From contig NZ_QFZK01000004.1 in assembly GCF_003415675.1 (NCBI RefSeq), positions 248,001 through 312,000 of the forward strand: 64,000 nucleotides of DNA. The letters run 5' to 3'. The DNA comes from Rhodoferax lacus (GTDB lineage: Bacteria; Pseudomonadota; Gammaproteobacteria; Burkholderiales; Burkholderiaceae_C). Below, piece by piece: positions 36,536 to 44,587 of this stretch. Numbering within the stretch: the stretch's first letter is position 1; each line of letters opens with the position of its first letter. Below the pieces are notes generated by a model that saw nothing but the letters and a program-made list of their open reading frames with translations, searched no databases and had not been told where the DNA came from. A program made the position numbers and the translations under genes.

Positions 36536-37024
36536 ATGAAAACCTTACGCAACACCTACCGCCTCCTGATGGCCGCCAGCCTGAGCGCCTGCCTCTCCCT
36601 GGCCACCCTGTCAGCCATGGCCCACGGCGACGTGGTCCCCCAATCCGTAGACACCAGCACCCTGCCGCAATTGGGCGCCAAGTGGCTGGACAACAACCCC
36701 TACAGCAAGGGCGAGGCGCATACCGAGGCCCTGCGCATCGGCAGCTCGGCCTACAACCAGAACTGCGCCCGCTGCCATGGCCTGGAGGCCATCTCCGGCG
36801 GCATCTCGCCCGACCTGCGCAAGCTCGATTCCGACTGCATGAGCCTGGGTGACGAGACCAAGAAGCTGGCCTGCTTCCAGGAAATCAATGACTACTTTGT
36901 GTCCACCGTGCGCCGTGGCCGTGCGCGTGACGGCCGCGTCTACATGCCTCCGTTTGAAGGCATCCTGACGCAGGAAGCCATGTGGTCCATCAAGACCTAT
37001 CTGGAAACCCGCCGCGAACCCTGA
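36536..37024 (+). CDS. pedF: Cytochrome c-550 PedF-like
   Basis: A 162-residue periplasmic cytochrome c of the family paired with PQQ alcohol dehydrogenases. Signal peptide about 1-30 (ending MAHGDV region), haem-binding CARCH, and a probable axial Met in VYMPPFEGIL. Two further cysteines (DCMS and ACFQ) are characteristic of this subgroup. It is the likely direct electron acceptor of the dehydrogenase at 13988-15709 even though the genes are 21 kb apart. It is expressed from its own -24/-12 promoter, with the binding-protein gene 55 bases downstream. Confidence 0.88.
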   Translation: MKTLRNTYRLLMAASLSACLSLATLSAMAHGDVVPQSVDTSTLPQLGAKWLDNNPYSKGEAHTEALRIGSSAYNQNCARCHGLEAISGGISPDLRKLDSDCMSLGDETKKLACFQEINDYFVSTVRRGRARDGRVYMPPFEGILTQEAMWSIKTYLETRREP

Positions 37025-37079
37025 GCCTCATCTCGTGTAGTGCGAAGATGGGTTTTGTAAAAATATAAAAGGAGACCTG

Positions 37080-37985
37080 ATGAACCGTGATTCATACAAG
37101 CCGGGCCCACTGCCACGCCGCAGCCTGCTGCGCATGGCTGGCGGTCTGGCACTGACTGCCTTGCCCCTGGCCATGGGCCTGCAAACCAGTGCGCAGGCGC
37201 AGGAGCGCAGTGCCATGCAAAAAATCCGCGACAGCGGCGTGCTCAAGATCGCCCTGTACAAAGAGAACGCCCCCTGGTCTGACGGCAGCATGACGCACAT
37301 GACCGGGCTGGATGTGAGCCTGGGCGAGGCCCTGGCCGCCGCCCTGCAGCTCAAGCCCGCGCTGCTGCCCTTTGATGCTGGTGAGAACATGGGTGACGAC
37401 CTGCGCAACATGGTCTGGAAGGGCCACTACCTGGGCTATGGCCCGGCCGATGTGATGCTGCACGTGCCGGTGGACAAATACTTCATGGGCGAGAACCGCC
37501 AGGCCTTCATCTTCGCGCCCTATGCGCGTGAGCATCTGGTGGTGCTGCACAACCCCAAGCTGCTGGCACAGGTCTACAACCCCGAAGACCTGGAGGGCAA
37601 GAAGATCACCACCGAGCAGGGCACCGGTGCATCGAGTGCCATCATGGGCTACAAGGGCGGCCTGCTGCGCGACCGCGTGTCGCTCTTCAAGAGCGGCACC
37701 GACGCAGCCACCGCCGTGCTCAGGGGTGAAGCGGATGCGGCTTTTGTCTCGCTGGCGCAGGCGGAGGCGGCGGTGTTTGCGGCCAAGCTGGACCGCAAGG
37801 ACTGGGCCTTCTCCAGGCTCACCCTGCCGGGTGTGCCACCCAACGGCTGGCCCCTGGGCCTGGCGGTGAAGGCCGACAACAAGGAACTGGCCGGCTTGCT
37901 CGATGCTGCCCTGGATACCTTGCGCGGCAATGGCCAGCTGCTGAAGATTTTTCAGGCGCAAGGCCTGACGCTGGCCGCCCCCTAG
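37080..37985 (+). CDS. Quinoprotein-associated periplasmic binding protein (MxaJ/XoxJ-like)
   Basis: A 301-residue family-3 solute-binding-like protein of the type found with PQQ dehydrogenases. A twin-arginine-like signal (LPRRSLLRMAGGLAL) is followed by VLKIALYKENAPWSDGS, a two-lobed fold with YGPADVMLHVPVD and KITTEQGTGASSAI. In methylotrophs XoxJ/MxaJ is thought to activate the dehydrogenase or help metal/PQQ loading, not to import a solute. ATG 37080 follows AAGGAGACCTG. Its stop overlaps the stop of the convergent beta-propeller gene by 4 bases. Confidence 0.85.
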   Translation: MNRDSYKPGPLPRRSLLRMAGGLALTALPLAMGLQTSAQAQERSAMQKIRDSGVLKIALYKENAPWSDGSMTHMTGLDVSLGEALAAALQLKPALLPFDAGENMGDDLRNMVWKGHYLGYGPADVMLHVPVDKYFMGENRQAFIFAPYAREHLVVLHNPKLLAQVYNPEDLEGKKITTEQGTGASSAIMGYKGGLLRDRVSLFKSGTDAATAVLRGEADAAFVSLAQAEAAVFAAKLDRKDWAFSRLTLPGVPPNGWPLGLAVKADNKELAGLLDAALDTLRGNGQLLKIFQAQGLTLAAP

Positions 37986-38950
37986 TTCGCCAGAATGCTG
38001 TGGGGCTCACGCCCCACCGGCACGGTCTTCAAGGCCTTGCGGGTGGCGGTGTCGATGATGGTCATGTCATCCGACAGGCCATTGGCCACATACAGGCGTG
38101 AACCATCGGCACTCAGTGCCAGGCCCCAGGCGCGCTTGCCCACCAGCGCCAGGCCGCGCACGGTGCGGGTGGCCACATCCACCTCGGCCACGTGGTTGGC
38201 GCGGCCCAGGGCCACCCAGGCCGTCTTGCCGTCGGCACTCATCAGCATGCCCACGGGCGTGATGTCGGAGGCGCGCATGCCCTTGACCTCGAACTTCAGT
38301 GTTTGTTTGGACTTCATGGAGGCGGTGTCGATGATGCTCACGCTGGAGGCCAGCTCGTTGGTCACCCACAGCTCGGAAGCATCGGGCGTGATGGCAAAGC
38401 GGCGCGGCCGCATGCCGGTTTTTACCTGGCCCACGGCCTTGCGCGTGGCCACGTCCACCTTGTAGACCGCGTTGGCCACCTCGGAGGTGACGTACACATA
38501 TTTGCCGTCGGCCGTGGCCAGCACGCCCTCGGGCTCGGCGCCGGTCTTTACCGAGAACAGCAGTTTTTTGCTGGCCACATCGTAGGCCGCCAGCTGGCTG
38601 TCGTCTTCGATGGACACATAGGCGGTTTTGGAGTCGGGCGACAGGGCGAATATCTCCGGGCTCTCGCCGGTGGGGATGTTGCCCACCAGCTTGCCGGACT
38701 GCACATCCACGATGCCAATCTGGTCGCTGTCGCCGCAGGCCGTCAGGATCTGTTTTTTGTCCTGCGCCCAGGCCATGTGGCGCGGGCGCTGGCACACGGC
38801 AATGGAGCGGATGACCTTGCCGTCTGCGTCCATGTGCAGGATGGCATTGTCTTTTTCGCTGCTGACAAAAATATCAGCGTGGGCGCTGCCACAGGCAGCC
38901 AGCAGCAGCGCAGCGCTGGCCAGAAGGGTTGGCGAAAAGCGGATGGGCAT
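37982..38950 (-). CDS. YVTN beta-propeller protein of PQQ-dependent catabolism
   Basis: A 322-residue exported seven-bladed propeller of the family associated with PQQ alcohol catabolism. The signal peptide (about 1-25) ends near LLLAACGSAHA, possibly a lipobox (LAAC). Repeats include KYVYVTSEVANAVYKVDVAT and SRLYVANGLSDDMTIIDTAT. The molecular role is unknown; such proteins accompany PedABC-type transporters. It has its own minus-strand sigma-54 promoter, back to back with that of the ABC ATPase gene. ATG 38950 starts the signal peptide. Confidence 0.88.
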   Translation of the reverse strand: MPIRFSPTLLASAALLLAACGSAHADIFVSSEKDNAILHMDADGKVIRSIAVCQRPRHMAWAQDKKQILTACGDSDQIGIVDVQSGKLVGNIPTGESPEIFALSPDSKTAYVSIEDDSQLAAYDVASKKLLFSVKTGAEPEGVLATADGKYVYVTSEVANAVYKVDVATRKAVGQVKTGMRPRRFAITPDASELWVTNELASSVSIIDTASMKSKQTLKFEVKGMRASDITPVGMLMSADGKTAWVALGRANHVAEVDVATRTVRGLALVGKRAWGLALSADGSRLYVANGLSDDMTIIDTATRKALKTVPVGREPHSILAN

Positions 38951-39008
38951 GGTGGTCTCTTTGTTGTGTGTTAAGGGCAAGCTGCCTGCGCAGGCCTGCC
39001 TGGATTGC

Positions 39009-39023
39009 GCAATATATATGCCA
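39009..39023 (-). promoter_or_regulatory. Sigma-54 promoter of the beta-propeller gene
   Basis: On the minus strand TGGCAT-N5-TTGC with GG and GC ten bases apart, 59 bases before the start codon. A TGTGACA site (39040-39046) lies between it and the plus-strand promoter. Confidence 0.8.
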
Positions 39024-39065
39024 CCTGCCTGAGCCAGTTTGTGACACTGCAATGGCGCAAGGCAC

Positions 39066-39080
39066 GGGCACGTTTCCTGC
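39066..39080 (+). promoter_or_regulatory. Sigma-54 promoter of the ABC ATPase gene
   Basis: GGGCAC-N5-CTGC keeps GG and GC ten bases apart with two deviations from consensus (first T and the T of TTGC). It is 40 bases before ATG 39120 and divergent from the beta-propeller promoter. Confidence 0.65.
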
Positions 39081-39119
39081 AGCATGCCTCCTGCTGCATA
39101 CCGTTAGACTGCCACAACC

Positions 39120-39896
39120 ATGACACCACTCCCCTCAACAGCCTTCAGTACTCCGGTGCTGGTGGCCACCGGCCTGCAAAAATCCTACGGACCCAGGCAG
39201 GCGCTCAAGTCTGTCAGCATGTCCCTGTACCCGGGGCAGTTCGTAGCCTTGCTGGGGCCCAATGGCGCGGGCAAGTCGACACTGGTGCAGTTGCTCAGCG
39301 GCCTGTTTGTGCCCGACAAAGGTGATCTGTCTGTGCTGGGCTTTGATATCCGCCGCGACGCGCCCAAGGCCCTGGCCGGCCTGGGTGTGGTGTTCCAGCA
39401 GTCTTCGCTGGACCTGGACCTGAGCATCCGTGCCAACCTGCTGTTCCACACCGATTTGCACGGCATCGCCCGCAAGACCGCGCTGCAGCGCATACAGGCC
39501 GGGCTGGAGCAGCATGGCCTGCAGGAGCAGGCGGGCACGGCGGTGCGCGCGCTCTCGGGCGGCAACCGGCGCAAGGTGGAATTGCTACGCGCGCTTTTGC
39601 ACCAGCCGCGTTTTTTGCTCATGGACGAGGCCACTGTGGGGCTGGATCCGGCTTCGCGCCAGGATCTGATGCGCTCGGTGGAGGCACTGGCCAGGGCGGG
39701 TGAGGTGGCGGTGCTGTGGGCCACGCATCTGGTGGATGAAGTTGCCCATGCCGACCGTGTGCTGGTACTCATCCAGGGTGAAATTGCCTTTGACGGCCTG
39801 CCCTCCGAGCTGATCGCGCAGTCTGGCGGGCTGGGCCTGGAGCAGGCCTTCCTGCAGCTATGCCAAGGCCCGCGCGCAGCCAAGCCGGTGGCCTGA
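39120..39896 (+). CDS. ABC transporter ATP-binding protein of the PQQ alcohol dehydrogenase system
   Basis: A 258-residue ATPase of the ABC-2 exporter class. Walker A LLGPNGAGKSTL, Q-loop VVFQQSSLDLDLS, signature LSGGNRRKVELLRALL, Walker B FLLMDEATVGLDP and switch His in ATHLVDE are intact. The SGGNRRKVEL signature and the SSLDLDLS Q-loop are typical of the PQQ-linked family. No permease or binding protein is adjacent; the matching partners are at 8549-10587, 29 kb away. Encoded in locus B with its own sigma-54-like promoter. Confidence 0.9.
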   Translation: MTPLPSTAFSTPVLVATGLQKSYGPRQALKSVSMSLYPGQFVALLGPNGAGKSTLVQLLSGLFVPDKGDLSVLGFDIRRDAPKALAGLGVVFQQSSLDLDLSIRANLLFHTDLHGIARKTALQRIQAGLEQHGLQEQAGTAVRALSGGNRRKVELLRALLHQPRFLLMDEATVGLDPASRQDLMRSVEALARAGEVAVLWATHLVDEVAHADRVLVLIQGEIAFDGLPSELIAQSGGLGLEQAFLQLCQGPRAAKPVA

Positions 39897-40015
39897 CCGG
39901 CAGCAACGCAAGATGTAACTTTTGGTAAGTACCCGGAGATTGGGGGGATTCCATTTGATTTTTCGGCGCACCCGTCGAAATCAATGGCAGTCACACATTC
40001 ATACGAGGTACGCCC

Positions 40016-41059
40016 ATGAGCAGCATCAGCACCCTGTCTTCGGTTTTTTCCAACGCCGCAGCCAGTGCCGGTTCCGGCACGCAAGTCGGCCAGTCGGGGC
40101 GTACCCGTGAAGCGCGGGGGGACTCTGAAGAACACCACCACGCGCACCGCTCCGAGGGCGGCGGCCATGGGCGTGGGCACGGCGGCCTGCAAAATGTGCT
40201 GATGCAGGCTCTGCAAAGCCTGGGCCTGACCGGCACCCCGTCTGCGGCCAGCGCCGCAGCCACACCAGCAACAGGCACCACCAGCAGCACACCGGCAGCT
40301 GGAACCACTACCACGACCACCACGACAACGACGACCACAACGACCACCACCACAAGCGGTGGCGCCGTACAGGGCAGCCGCCAGCGCGGTGACGATGGCG
40401 ACGACGATGATGGCGAGTCTTCGCTGCGCAAGCTCAAGTCCGACATGCACCAGTTCATGCATGCGCTGTTCCAGGCGGTACGCGGTGCCAGCAGCGCACC
40501 GGCCACCCCCGCCACCCCTGCAGCGGCTACCCCAGCGGCCACCAGCACACCTGCCAGCACACCTGCCAGCACACCGGCCAGCACGGCGGCGTCTACACCC
40601 AAACCGGCCGCAGCAGCGACCCCTGGCACAACGCCTGCCACCAGCGCGGCCACGTCCACGACCCCGGTTACCACACCGGCGCCTGCCGCTACCACGGTGG
40701 CCACGGCTTACAGCAACCCCAGGGGCAGCTTTGCCGCAGGCCTGTCGGCCCTGATTGCGCAGGTCAGCAACGGCAAGGCACCTACCGAACTGCAGAACGC
40801 CTTCTCGCAACTGCTGGGTGACCTGCAGGCCCTCCTCGGTGCATCGGGTCCTGCCACCACCACCCCAACCACCACGACCACGGGTACCGGCACGGCTGCT
40901 GGCACGGGCACCACTACAGGCAGCGGCGCCACGGCCGGTACCGCATCCGGCTCCGCCATCACCTTGCAAGCGCTGCTCACCAAGATGCAGCAAAGCCTGG
41001 GTTATGGCGCACAGGGCAGCACGTCCGCTGTCGGCAGCGTGCTCAACGCGCAGGGCTAA
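40016..41059 (+). CDS. Thr/Ala/Pro-rich low-complexity protein
   Basis: A 347-residue protein with alternating low-complexity and structured parts. A His/Gly/Arg-rich segment (about 38-57) precedes a helix (LQNVLMQALQSLGL), then a run of 17 threonines, an acidic patch (GDDGDDDDGES), a second helix (LKSDMHQFMHALFQAVRG), an Ala/Pro/Thr/Ser-rich linker with STPA repeats, a third helix (GLSALIAQVSNGK and AFSQLLGDLQALLG) and a last TG-rich stretch. No signal peptide is visible. Function unknown; the three short helices with similar spacing suggest a repeated small domain joined by flexible linkers. ATG 40016 follows GAGG. Confidence 0.72.
   Translation: MSSISTLSSVFSNAAASAGSGTQVGQSGRTREARGDSEEHHHAHRSEGGGHGRGHGGLQNVLMQALQSLGLTGTPSAASAAATPATGTTSSTPAAGTTTTTTTTTTTTTTTTTSGGAVQGSRQRGDDGDDDDGESSLRKLKSDMHQFMHALFQAVRGASSAPATPATPAAATPAATSTPASTPASTPASTAASTPKPAAAATPGTTPATSAATSTTPVTTPAPAATTVATAYSNPRGSFAAGLSALIAQVSNGKAPTELQNAFSQLLGDLQALLGASGPATTTPTTTTTGTGTAAGTGTTTGSGATAGTASGSAITLQALLTKMQQSLGYGAQGSTSAVGSVLNAQG
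40304..40354 (+). repeat. Triplet run coding 17 threonines
   Basis: Seventeen consecutive ACN codons using all four synonymous forms. The codon mix makes it a less pure microsatellite than a single-triplet repeat, suggesting selection for the residue rather than recent slippage. Confidence 0.85.
40544..40579 (+). repeat. Three 12-base tandem repeats (STPA units)
   Basis: Unit AGCACACCTGCC at 40544-40555 and 40556-40567, with a third copy (one change) at 40568-40579. It encodes a Ser-Thr-Pro-Ala repeat within the linker of the low-complexity protein. Confidence 0.8.
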
Positions 41060-41070
41060 CAGGCGTTCTT

Positions 41071-41099
41071 GTTGCCGGGTTTACCGGGCCGCAACAAAA
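41071..41099 (+). terminator. Hairpin after the low-complexity gene, possible terminator
   Basis: TTGTTGC (41071-41077) pairs with GCAACAA (41093-41099). There is no T run after it, so termination is uncertain. Confidence 0.3.
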
Positions 41100-41204
41100 G
41101 GCCTGGCATCTGGACGCAAAACTTTACCGTGCGTGTGCAACGGGGCCGCTGTAATGGGTTGACGCTTTCACAGGCGTTTTCAACCACCATTGCAGCAAGG
41201 CTCC

Positions 41205-42710
41205 ATGTCCATTACCCACAACAAGAAAACGCGCTCCGCCCTTCCACGTAAAACCCTGAGCGCAGTGCTGGCCGCCACACTGTGCCTTGCCGCCGGAATG
41301 CTTGGCAGCGCCCCTGCCAGCGCGCAGGTGCAGGCCCAGCCTGCCAGTGCGCCAGCAGCCCGGCCCGCAGGATTCCCGGATGTAGCCAGCATTGCCGCCC
41401 AGTACGGCCCGGCGGTGGTCAACATCAGTGTCAGCGGCACGCGCAATGTGTCCACCGCCCCCCAGGGCTCTGACAAGGACGAGAAGGCCGACTCCGAGAG
41501 CGCGGCCGCCATGCAGGATTTCTTCCGCCAGTTCCAGCAGCAGTACGGCAGCCTGCCGGCCAACATCGCGCTGCCGGTGCAGGGCGCGGGCACCGGCTTT
41601 CTGATCAGCACCGATGGCCTCATCCTCACCAACGCCCATGTGGTCAAGCATGCGCAGGAGATCACCGTCAAGCTCACCGACCGGCGCGAGTTCAAGGCCC
41701 GCCTGCTGGGGGTGGACACCCTCACCGATGTGGCCGTGCTGAAAATCGAGGCACAGGGCCTGCCCATCGTCAACCTGGGCGCCACCCAATCCACGCGCGT
41801 GGGCGACTGGGTGATGGCCATTGGCTCGCCCTTTGGCTTTGAGAACACCGTCACGGCCGGCGTGGTCAGCGCCACCAAGCGCTCCATGCCCGGCGAAGGC
41901 TTTGCGCCCTACATCCAGACCGATGTGGCCATCAATCCCGGCAACTCCGGCGGGCCGCTCATCAATATGCGTGGCGAAGTCATTGGCATGAACGCCATGA
42001 TCTACACCCGCAGCGGCGGCTTTCAGGGCCTGTCCTTTGCCATTCCCATTGAGGTGGTGCGGCAGGTGGCGCAGCAGATTGCAGCCACCGGTGGCGTGCA
42101 GCATGCCCGCCTGGGCGTGAGTGCGCAGGAGGTGAACCAGGTCCTGGCCGAGTCCTTCAAGCTGCCGCGGCCCATGGGCGCACTGGTGTCGGATGTGGAC
42201 AAGGGCAGCCCTGCCGACCGCGCAGGACTTGCCAGTGGCGACATCGTGCTGGCCATCAACGGCCAGGCCATCGAGATGGCGGGCGATATGTCCGAGCTGG
42301 TGGGCGCAGCCAAACCCGGCCAAACCATGGACTTGCGCATCTGGCGTTCAGGCCAGCCCAAGACCCTGCACGCCGTGCTGGAAGGCACCCGCGTGGCCGT
42401 AGCCGCACCAACTCCGGCTGATGCCAAGCCCAATGGCGGCCGCCTGGGCCTGAGCCTGCGCGACCTGCATCCGGATGAAAAAGGGGAAGACGGGTTGCTA
42501 CGCGGCCTGATGGTGGAAAAGGCGATTGACGCCGCCACCCGCGCGGGCGTGCAGGCAGGCGATGTGCTGCTGGCAGTCAACGGCAAGCCGGTGAGTAGCC
42601 TGCTGCAACTGCAAGCGGCCGTGCCTGCGGGCGACAAGGCTGCTGCCCTGCTGGTGCAGCGTGGCAATACCAAGCTGTATCTGGCGCTGCGCTTGGGCGC
42701 TCAGTCGTAG
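41205..42710 (+). CDS. Do-like (HtrA/DegP) periplasmic serine endoprotease
   Basis: A 501-residue periplasmic protease/chaperone. Signal peptide about 1-40 (ending ASAQ), then a trypsin-like domain with catalytic triad H145 (LTNAHVV), D175 (LTDVAVLK) and S248 (GNSGGPL), and two PDZ domains (about 285-380 and 405-495). It degrades or refolds damaged envelope proteins. ATG 41205 is chosen over TTG 41190 because it begins the signal peptide and follows AAGG. Monocistronic, convergent with the fic gene. Confidence 0.94.
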   Translation: MSITHNKKTRSALPRKTLSAVLAATLCLAAGMLGSAPASAQVQAQPASAPAARPAGFPDVASIAAQYGPAVVNISVSGTRNVSTAPQGSDKDEKADSESAAAMQDFFRQFQQQYGSLPANIALPVQGAGTGFLISTDGLILTNAHVVKHAQEITVKLTDRREFKARLLGVDTLTDVAVLKIEAQGLPIVNLGATQSTRVGDWVMAIGSPFGFENTVTAGVVSATKRSMPGEGFAPYIQTDVAINPGNSGGPLINMRGEVIGMNAMIYTRSGGFQGLSFAIPIEVVRQVAQQIAATGGVQHARLGVSAQEVNQVLAESFKLPRPMGALVSDVDKGSPADRAGLASGDIVLAINGQAIEMAGDMSELVGAAKPGQTMDLRIWRSGQPKTLHAVLEGTRVAVAAPTPADAKPNGGRLGLSLRDLHPDEKGEDGLLRGLMVEKAIDAATRAGVQAGDVLLAVNGKPVSSLLQLQAAVPAGDKAAALLVQRGNTKLYLALRLGAQS

Positions 42711-42757
42711 TCCAAGGTATCCAGCACTTTGGTGCGCTTCGGACAGGGCGACTGAGG

Positions 42758-43720
42758 TCATTTCAGTTCGTACCAAACCCCGCGCCCACTACCGTGCTGG
42801 TTCAAATGGCCACGTTCGACCAGGTTGCGGAAATGAATCTTGAGCGTGTTTCGGCTCGTGCCCGTTAATTTGATGGCATCGCCAATCGTGATGCGGCCAT
42901 GCTCACGGGCAAATTCGACGATCTGCAACGACAGGCCGGGCAACGTGGCCAGCACTATTCTTTCGCGCTCTACCTTTTTTTCCAGGCGCCGGACCTGCTC
43001 AGCCAGCGAGCGCAGGAAGAAAATCAGCCACGGTTTCCAGTTGGGCGCATCTGATCGGATTGAGCCCTGCGTCTGCCTCAGGGCCAGGTAGTAGGCTTCC
43101 TTGTTGAGTTCGATCACGCTTTCCAGCGAGCTGTACGGCACATAGGCATAGCCGGTCTGGATCAACAGCAATGTCGTCAGGACGCGGCTGAGTCGCCCAT
43201 TGCCGTCCTGGAATGGATGAATCTCCAGGAACACCACCACGAAGATGGCAATGATCAGCAGTGGGTGCAGATGCGCTTTGTCCCTCTCATCATTGACCCA
43301 CGCCACCAGTTCGGCCATGAGGCCGGGGGTGTCGAATGGACTTGCCGTCTCGAACACGATGGCAATCTGCACGCCGTCTTCATCGAATGCGGCCACACTG
43401 TTGGAGCTGGTCTTGTACTGCCCCCGGTGCCGTAGGTCTTTCTCACTGTGGCGCAACAAGATTTGGTGCAGTTGCTTGACGTGGTTTTCATTGAAAGGGA
43501 TGTCTTGCCAAGAGCTGTACACCAAGTCCATCAACTCTGCGTAGCCAGCGACCTCCTGCTCATCGCGGGTCTCAAAAGACTGGATCGCGAGGTTTGAAAG
43601 CAGCTTTTCTACTTCCCGATCGCTCAGCTTGCTGCCCTCGATACGAGTGGAAGAGCCAATGCTTTCGATGGTGGCCACCCTGCGCAAGGCCGAAAGACGT
43701 TCCGGTGCAAGCGTCCCCAA
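42758..43720 (-). CDS. Fic-family protein with 5' end disrupted by an octamer repeat
   Basis: Fic domain enzymes transfer AMP (or related groups) to target proteins. The frame gives 320 residues from a TTG at 43720: the inhibitory motif SSTRIEG at the N-terminus (class II), the active-site loop HPFQDGNGRLSR with catalytic His, and a C-terminal winged helix (TIGDAIKLTGTSRNTLKIHF). The expected N-terminus (LIARIDEFKGAWRALGTLAP) lies upstream in the same frame with no ATG. A plausible ATG at 43823 reads MPWTASLHITPEILRS and stops at 43773-43775 within the repeat at 43764-43793. With one repeat copy the two parts join in frame. It is probably off or reduced in this strain. Confidence 0.85.
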   Translation of the reverse strand: MGTLAPERLSALRRVATIESIGSSTRIEGSKLSDREVEKLLSNLAIQSFETRDEQEVAGYAELMDLVYSSWQDIPFNENHVKQLHQILLRHSEKDLRHRGQYKTSSNSVAAFDEDGVQIAIVFETASPFDTPGLMAELVAWVNDERDKAHLHPLLIIAIFVVVFLEIHPFQDGNGRLSRVLTTLLLIQTGYAYVPYSSLESVIELNKEAYYLALRQTQGSIRSDAPNWKPWLIFFLRSLAEQVRRLEKKVERERIVLATLPGLSLQIVEFAREHGRITIGDAIKLTGTSRNTLKIHFRNLVERGHLNQHGSGRGVWYELK

Positions 43721-43763
43721 GGCACGCCAAGCACCTTTGAATTCGTCAATCCGAGCGATCAGG

Positions 43764-43793
43764 CTCAGGATCTCAGGATCTCAGGATCTCAGG
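43764..43793. repeat. Tandem octanucleotide repeat (3.75 copies) in the 5' end of fic
   Basis: Unit CTCAGGAT (plus strand) repeated three times plus six bases. On the coding strand the unit is ATCCTGAG. Only one copy keeps the fic frame open; two or more put a TGA in frame. Confidence 0.95.
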
Positions 43794-43858
43794 TGTGATG
43801 TGGAGGGAGGCGGTCCAAGGCATAAACCAATATTACGCCCAATTACACCCATTCTGTT

Positions 43859-44587
43859 CTAGGCGTGCGTGCCCAGCGTGCCTCGCAGCAAATCCGGGTG
43901 CGCCTGCAGCAGTTCCTGCGCCATGCGCTGCACGGCTTCTGAGTCCAGAGCGCGCGGACGCGCAAGCTCCACTGCAAAGTCCAGCGCAATGTGCGAGGGC
44001 CCGGGCGTGAGGAACAGCACCCGGTCGGCCAGCGACAGGGCCTCCTGCAGGTTGTGGGTAACGAACAGCACGGTGGGTTTACTGTCCTGCCACAGGGTGA
44101 GCAACTGCTCGCGCAACTGCCCGGCCGTGGGGGCGTCCAGCGACTGAAAAGGTTCATCCATCAGCAGCAGTTGCGGCGCCATCAGGAAGGCGCGCAGCAT
44201 CGCCACACGGCGCTGCATGCCGCCCGAGAGTTGCTTGGGGAACAGGGCCGCGCAGTCTTTCAGGCCCACGCGTTCCAGTGCATCAGTCAGCCGCTGGCCG
44301 GTGGCAGTCGGGTCCACCAGCGCCAGGTTCTGCGCCACCGTCAGCCAGGGCATGAGGCGCGGCTCCTGGAACATGAAGCCGATGCGCGCATCGCTTCCTG
44401 TCTGCACCGCACCGTCAAAGTCCGTGTCCAGCCCACTGATGATTTTCAGCAGCGTGGTCTTGCCCGCGCCCGAGGGCCCGACGATGGCCACGAACTCGCC
44501 GGGGCGGGCATCAAAGGCCAGGCCCTGGATGGCGCAGCTGCCGTTGGGGTAGCGCTTGGCGGCAATGTGTACAGACAGGGTGTTCAT
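43859..44587 (-). CDS. ABC transporter ATP-binding protein (NrtD/SsuB/TauB type)
   Basis: ATPase of a NitT/TauT-family importer, 242 residues. Walker A GPSGAGKTT, a Q-loop in IGFMFQEPRLMPWLTV, signature LSGGMQRRVAMLRA, Walker B LLLMDEPFQSLDAPT and switch His FVTHNLQEA are all intact. Start 44587 overlaps the permease stop by 4 bases (ATGA). The family imports nitrate, sulfonates, taurine, pyrimidine precursors and similar anions; the sequence does not tell which. Confidence 0.93.
   Translation of the reverse strand: MNTLSVHIAAKRYPNGSCAIQGLAFDARPGEFVAIVGPSGAGKTTLLKIISGLDTDFDGAVQTGSDARIGFMFQEPRLMPWLTVAQNLALVDPTATGQRLTDALERVGLKDCAALFPKQLSGGMQRRVAMLRAFLMAPQLLLMDEPFQSLDAPTAGQLREQLLTLWQDSKPTVLFVTHNLQEALSLADRVLFLTPGPSHIALDFAVELARPRALDSEAVQRMAQELLQAHPDLLRGTLGTHA

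Noticed and set aside
39953-39985. Inverted repeat TTGATTT...AAATCAA before the low-complexity gene as an FNR-type site
   Set aside because: The spacing between arms is far larger than the four bases of an FNR site, and no oxygen-regulated context is present.
39185-40993. Long open frame of about 600 codons on the minus strand, opposite the ABC ATPase and low-complexity genes
   Set aside because: It is Cys/Gly/Arg-rich low complexity created by reading the Thr/Pro repeats backwards; the plus-strand genes have clear motifs and ribosome sites.
43764-43793. Idea that fic switches on with four repeat copies, because four copies restore frame length
   Set aside because: Any second copy reads ATC CTG AGA TCC TGA, so a stop codon is in frame for two or more copies; only one copy keeps the frame open.
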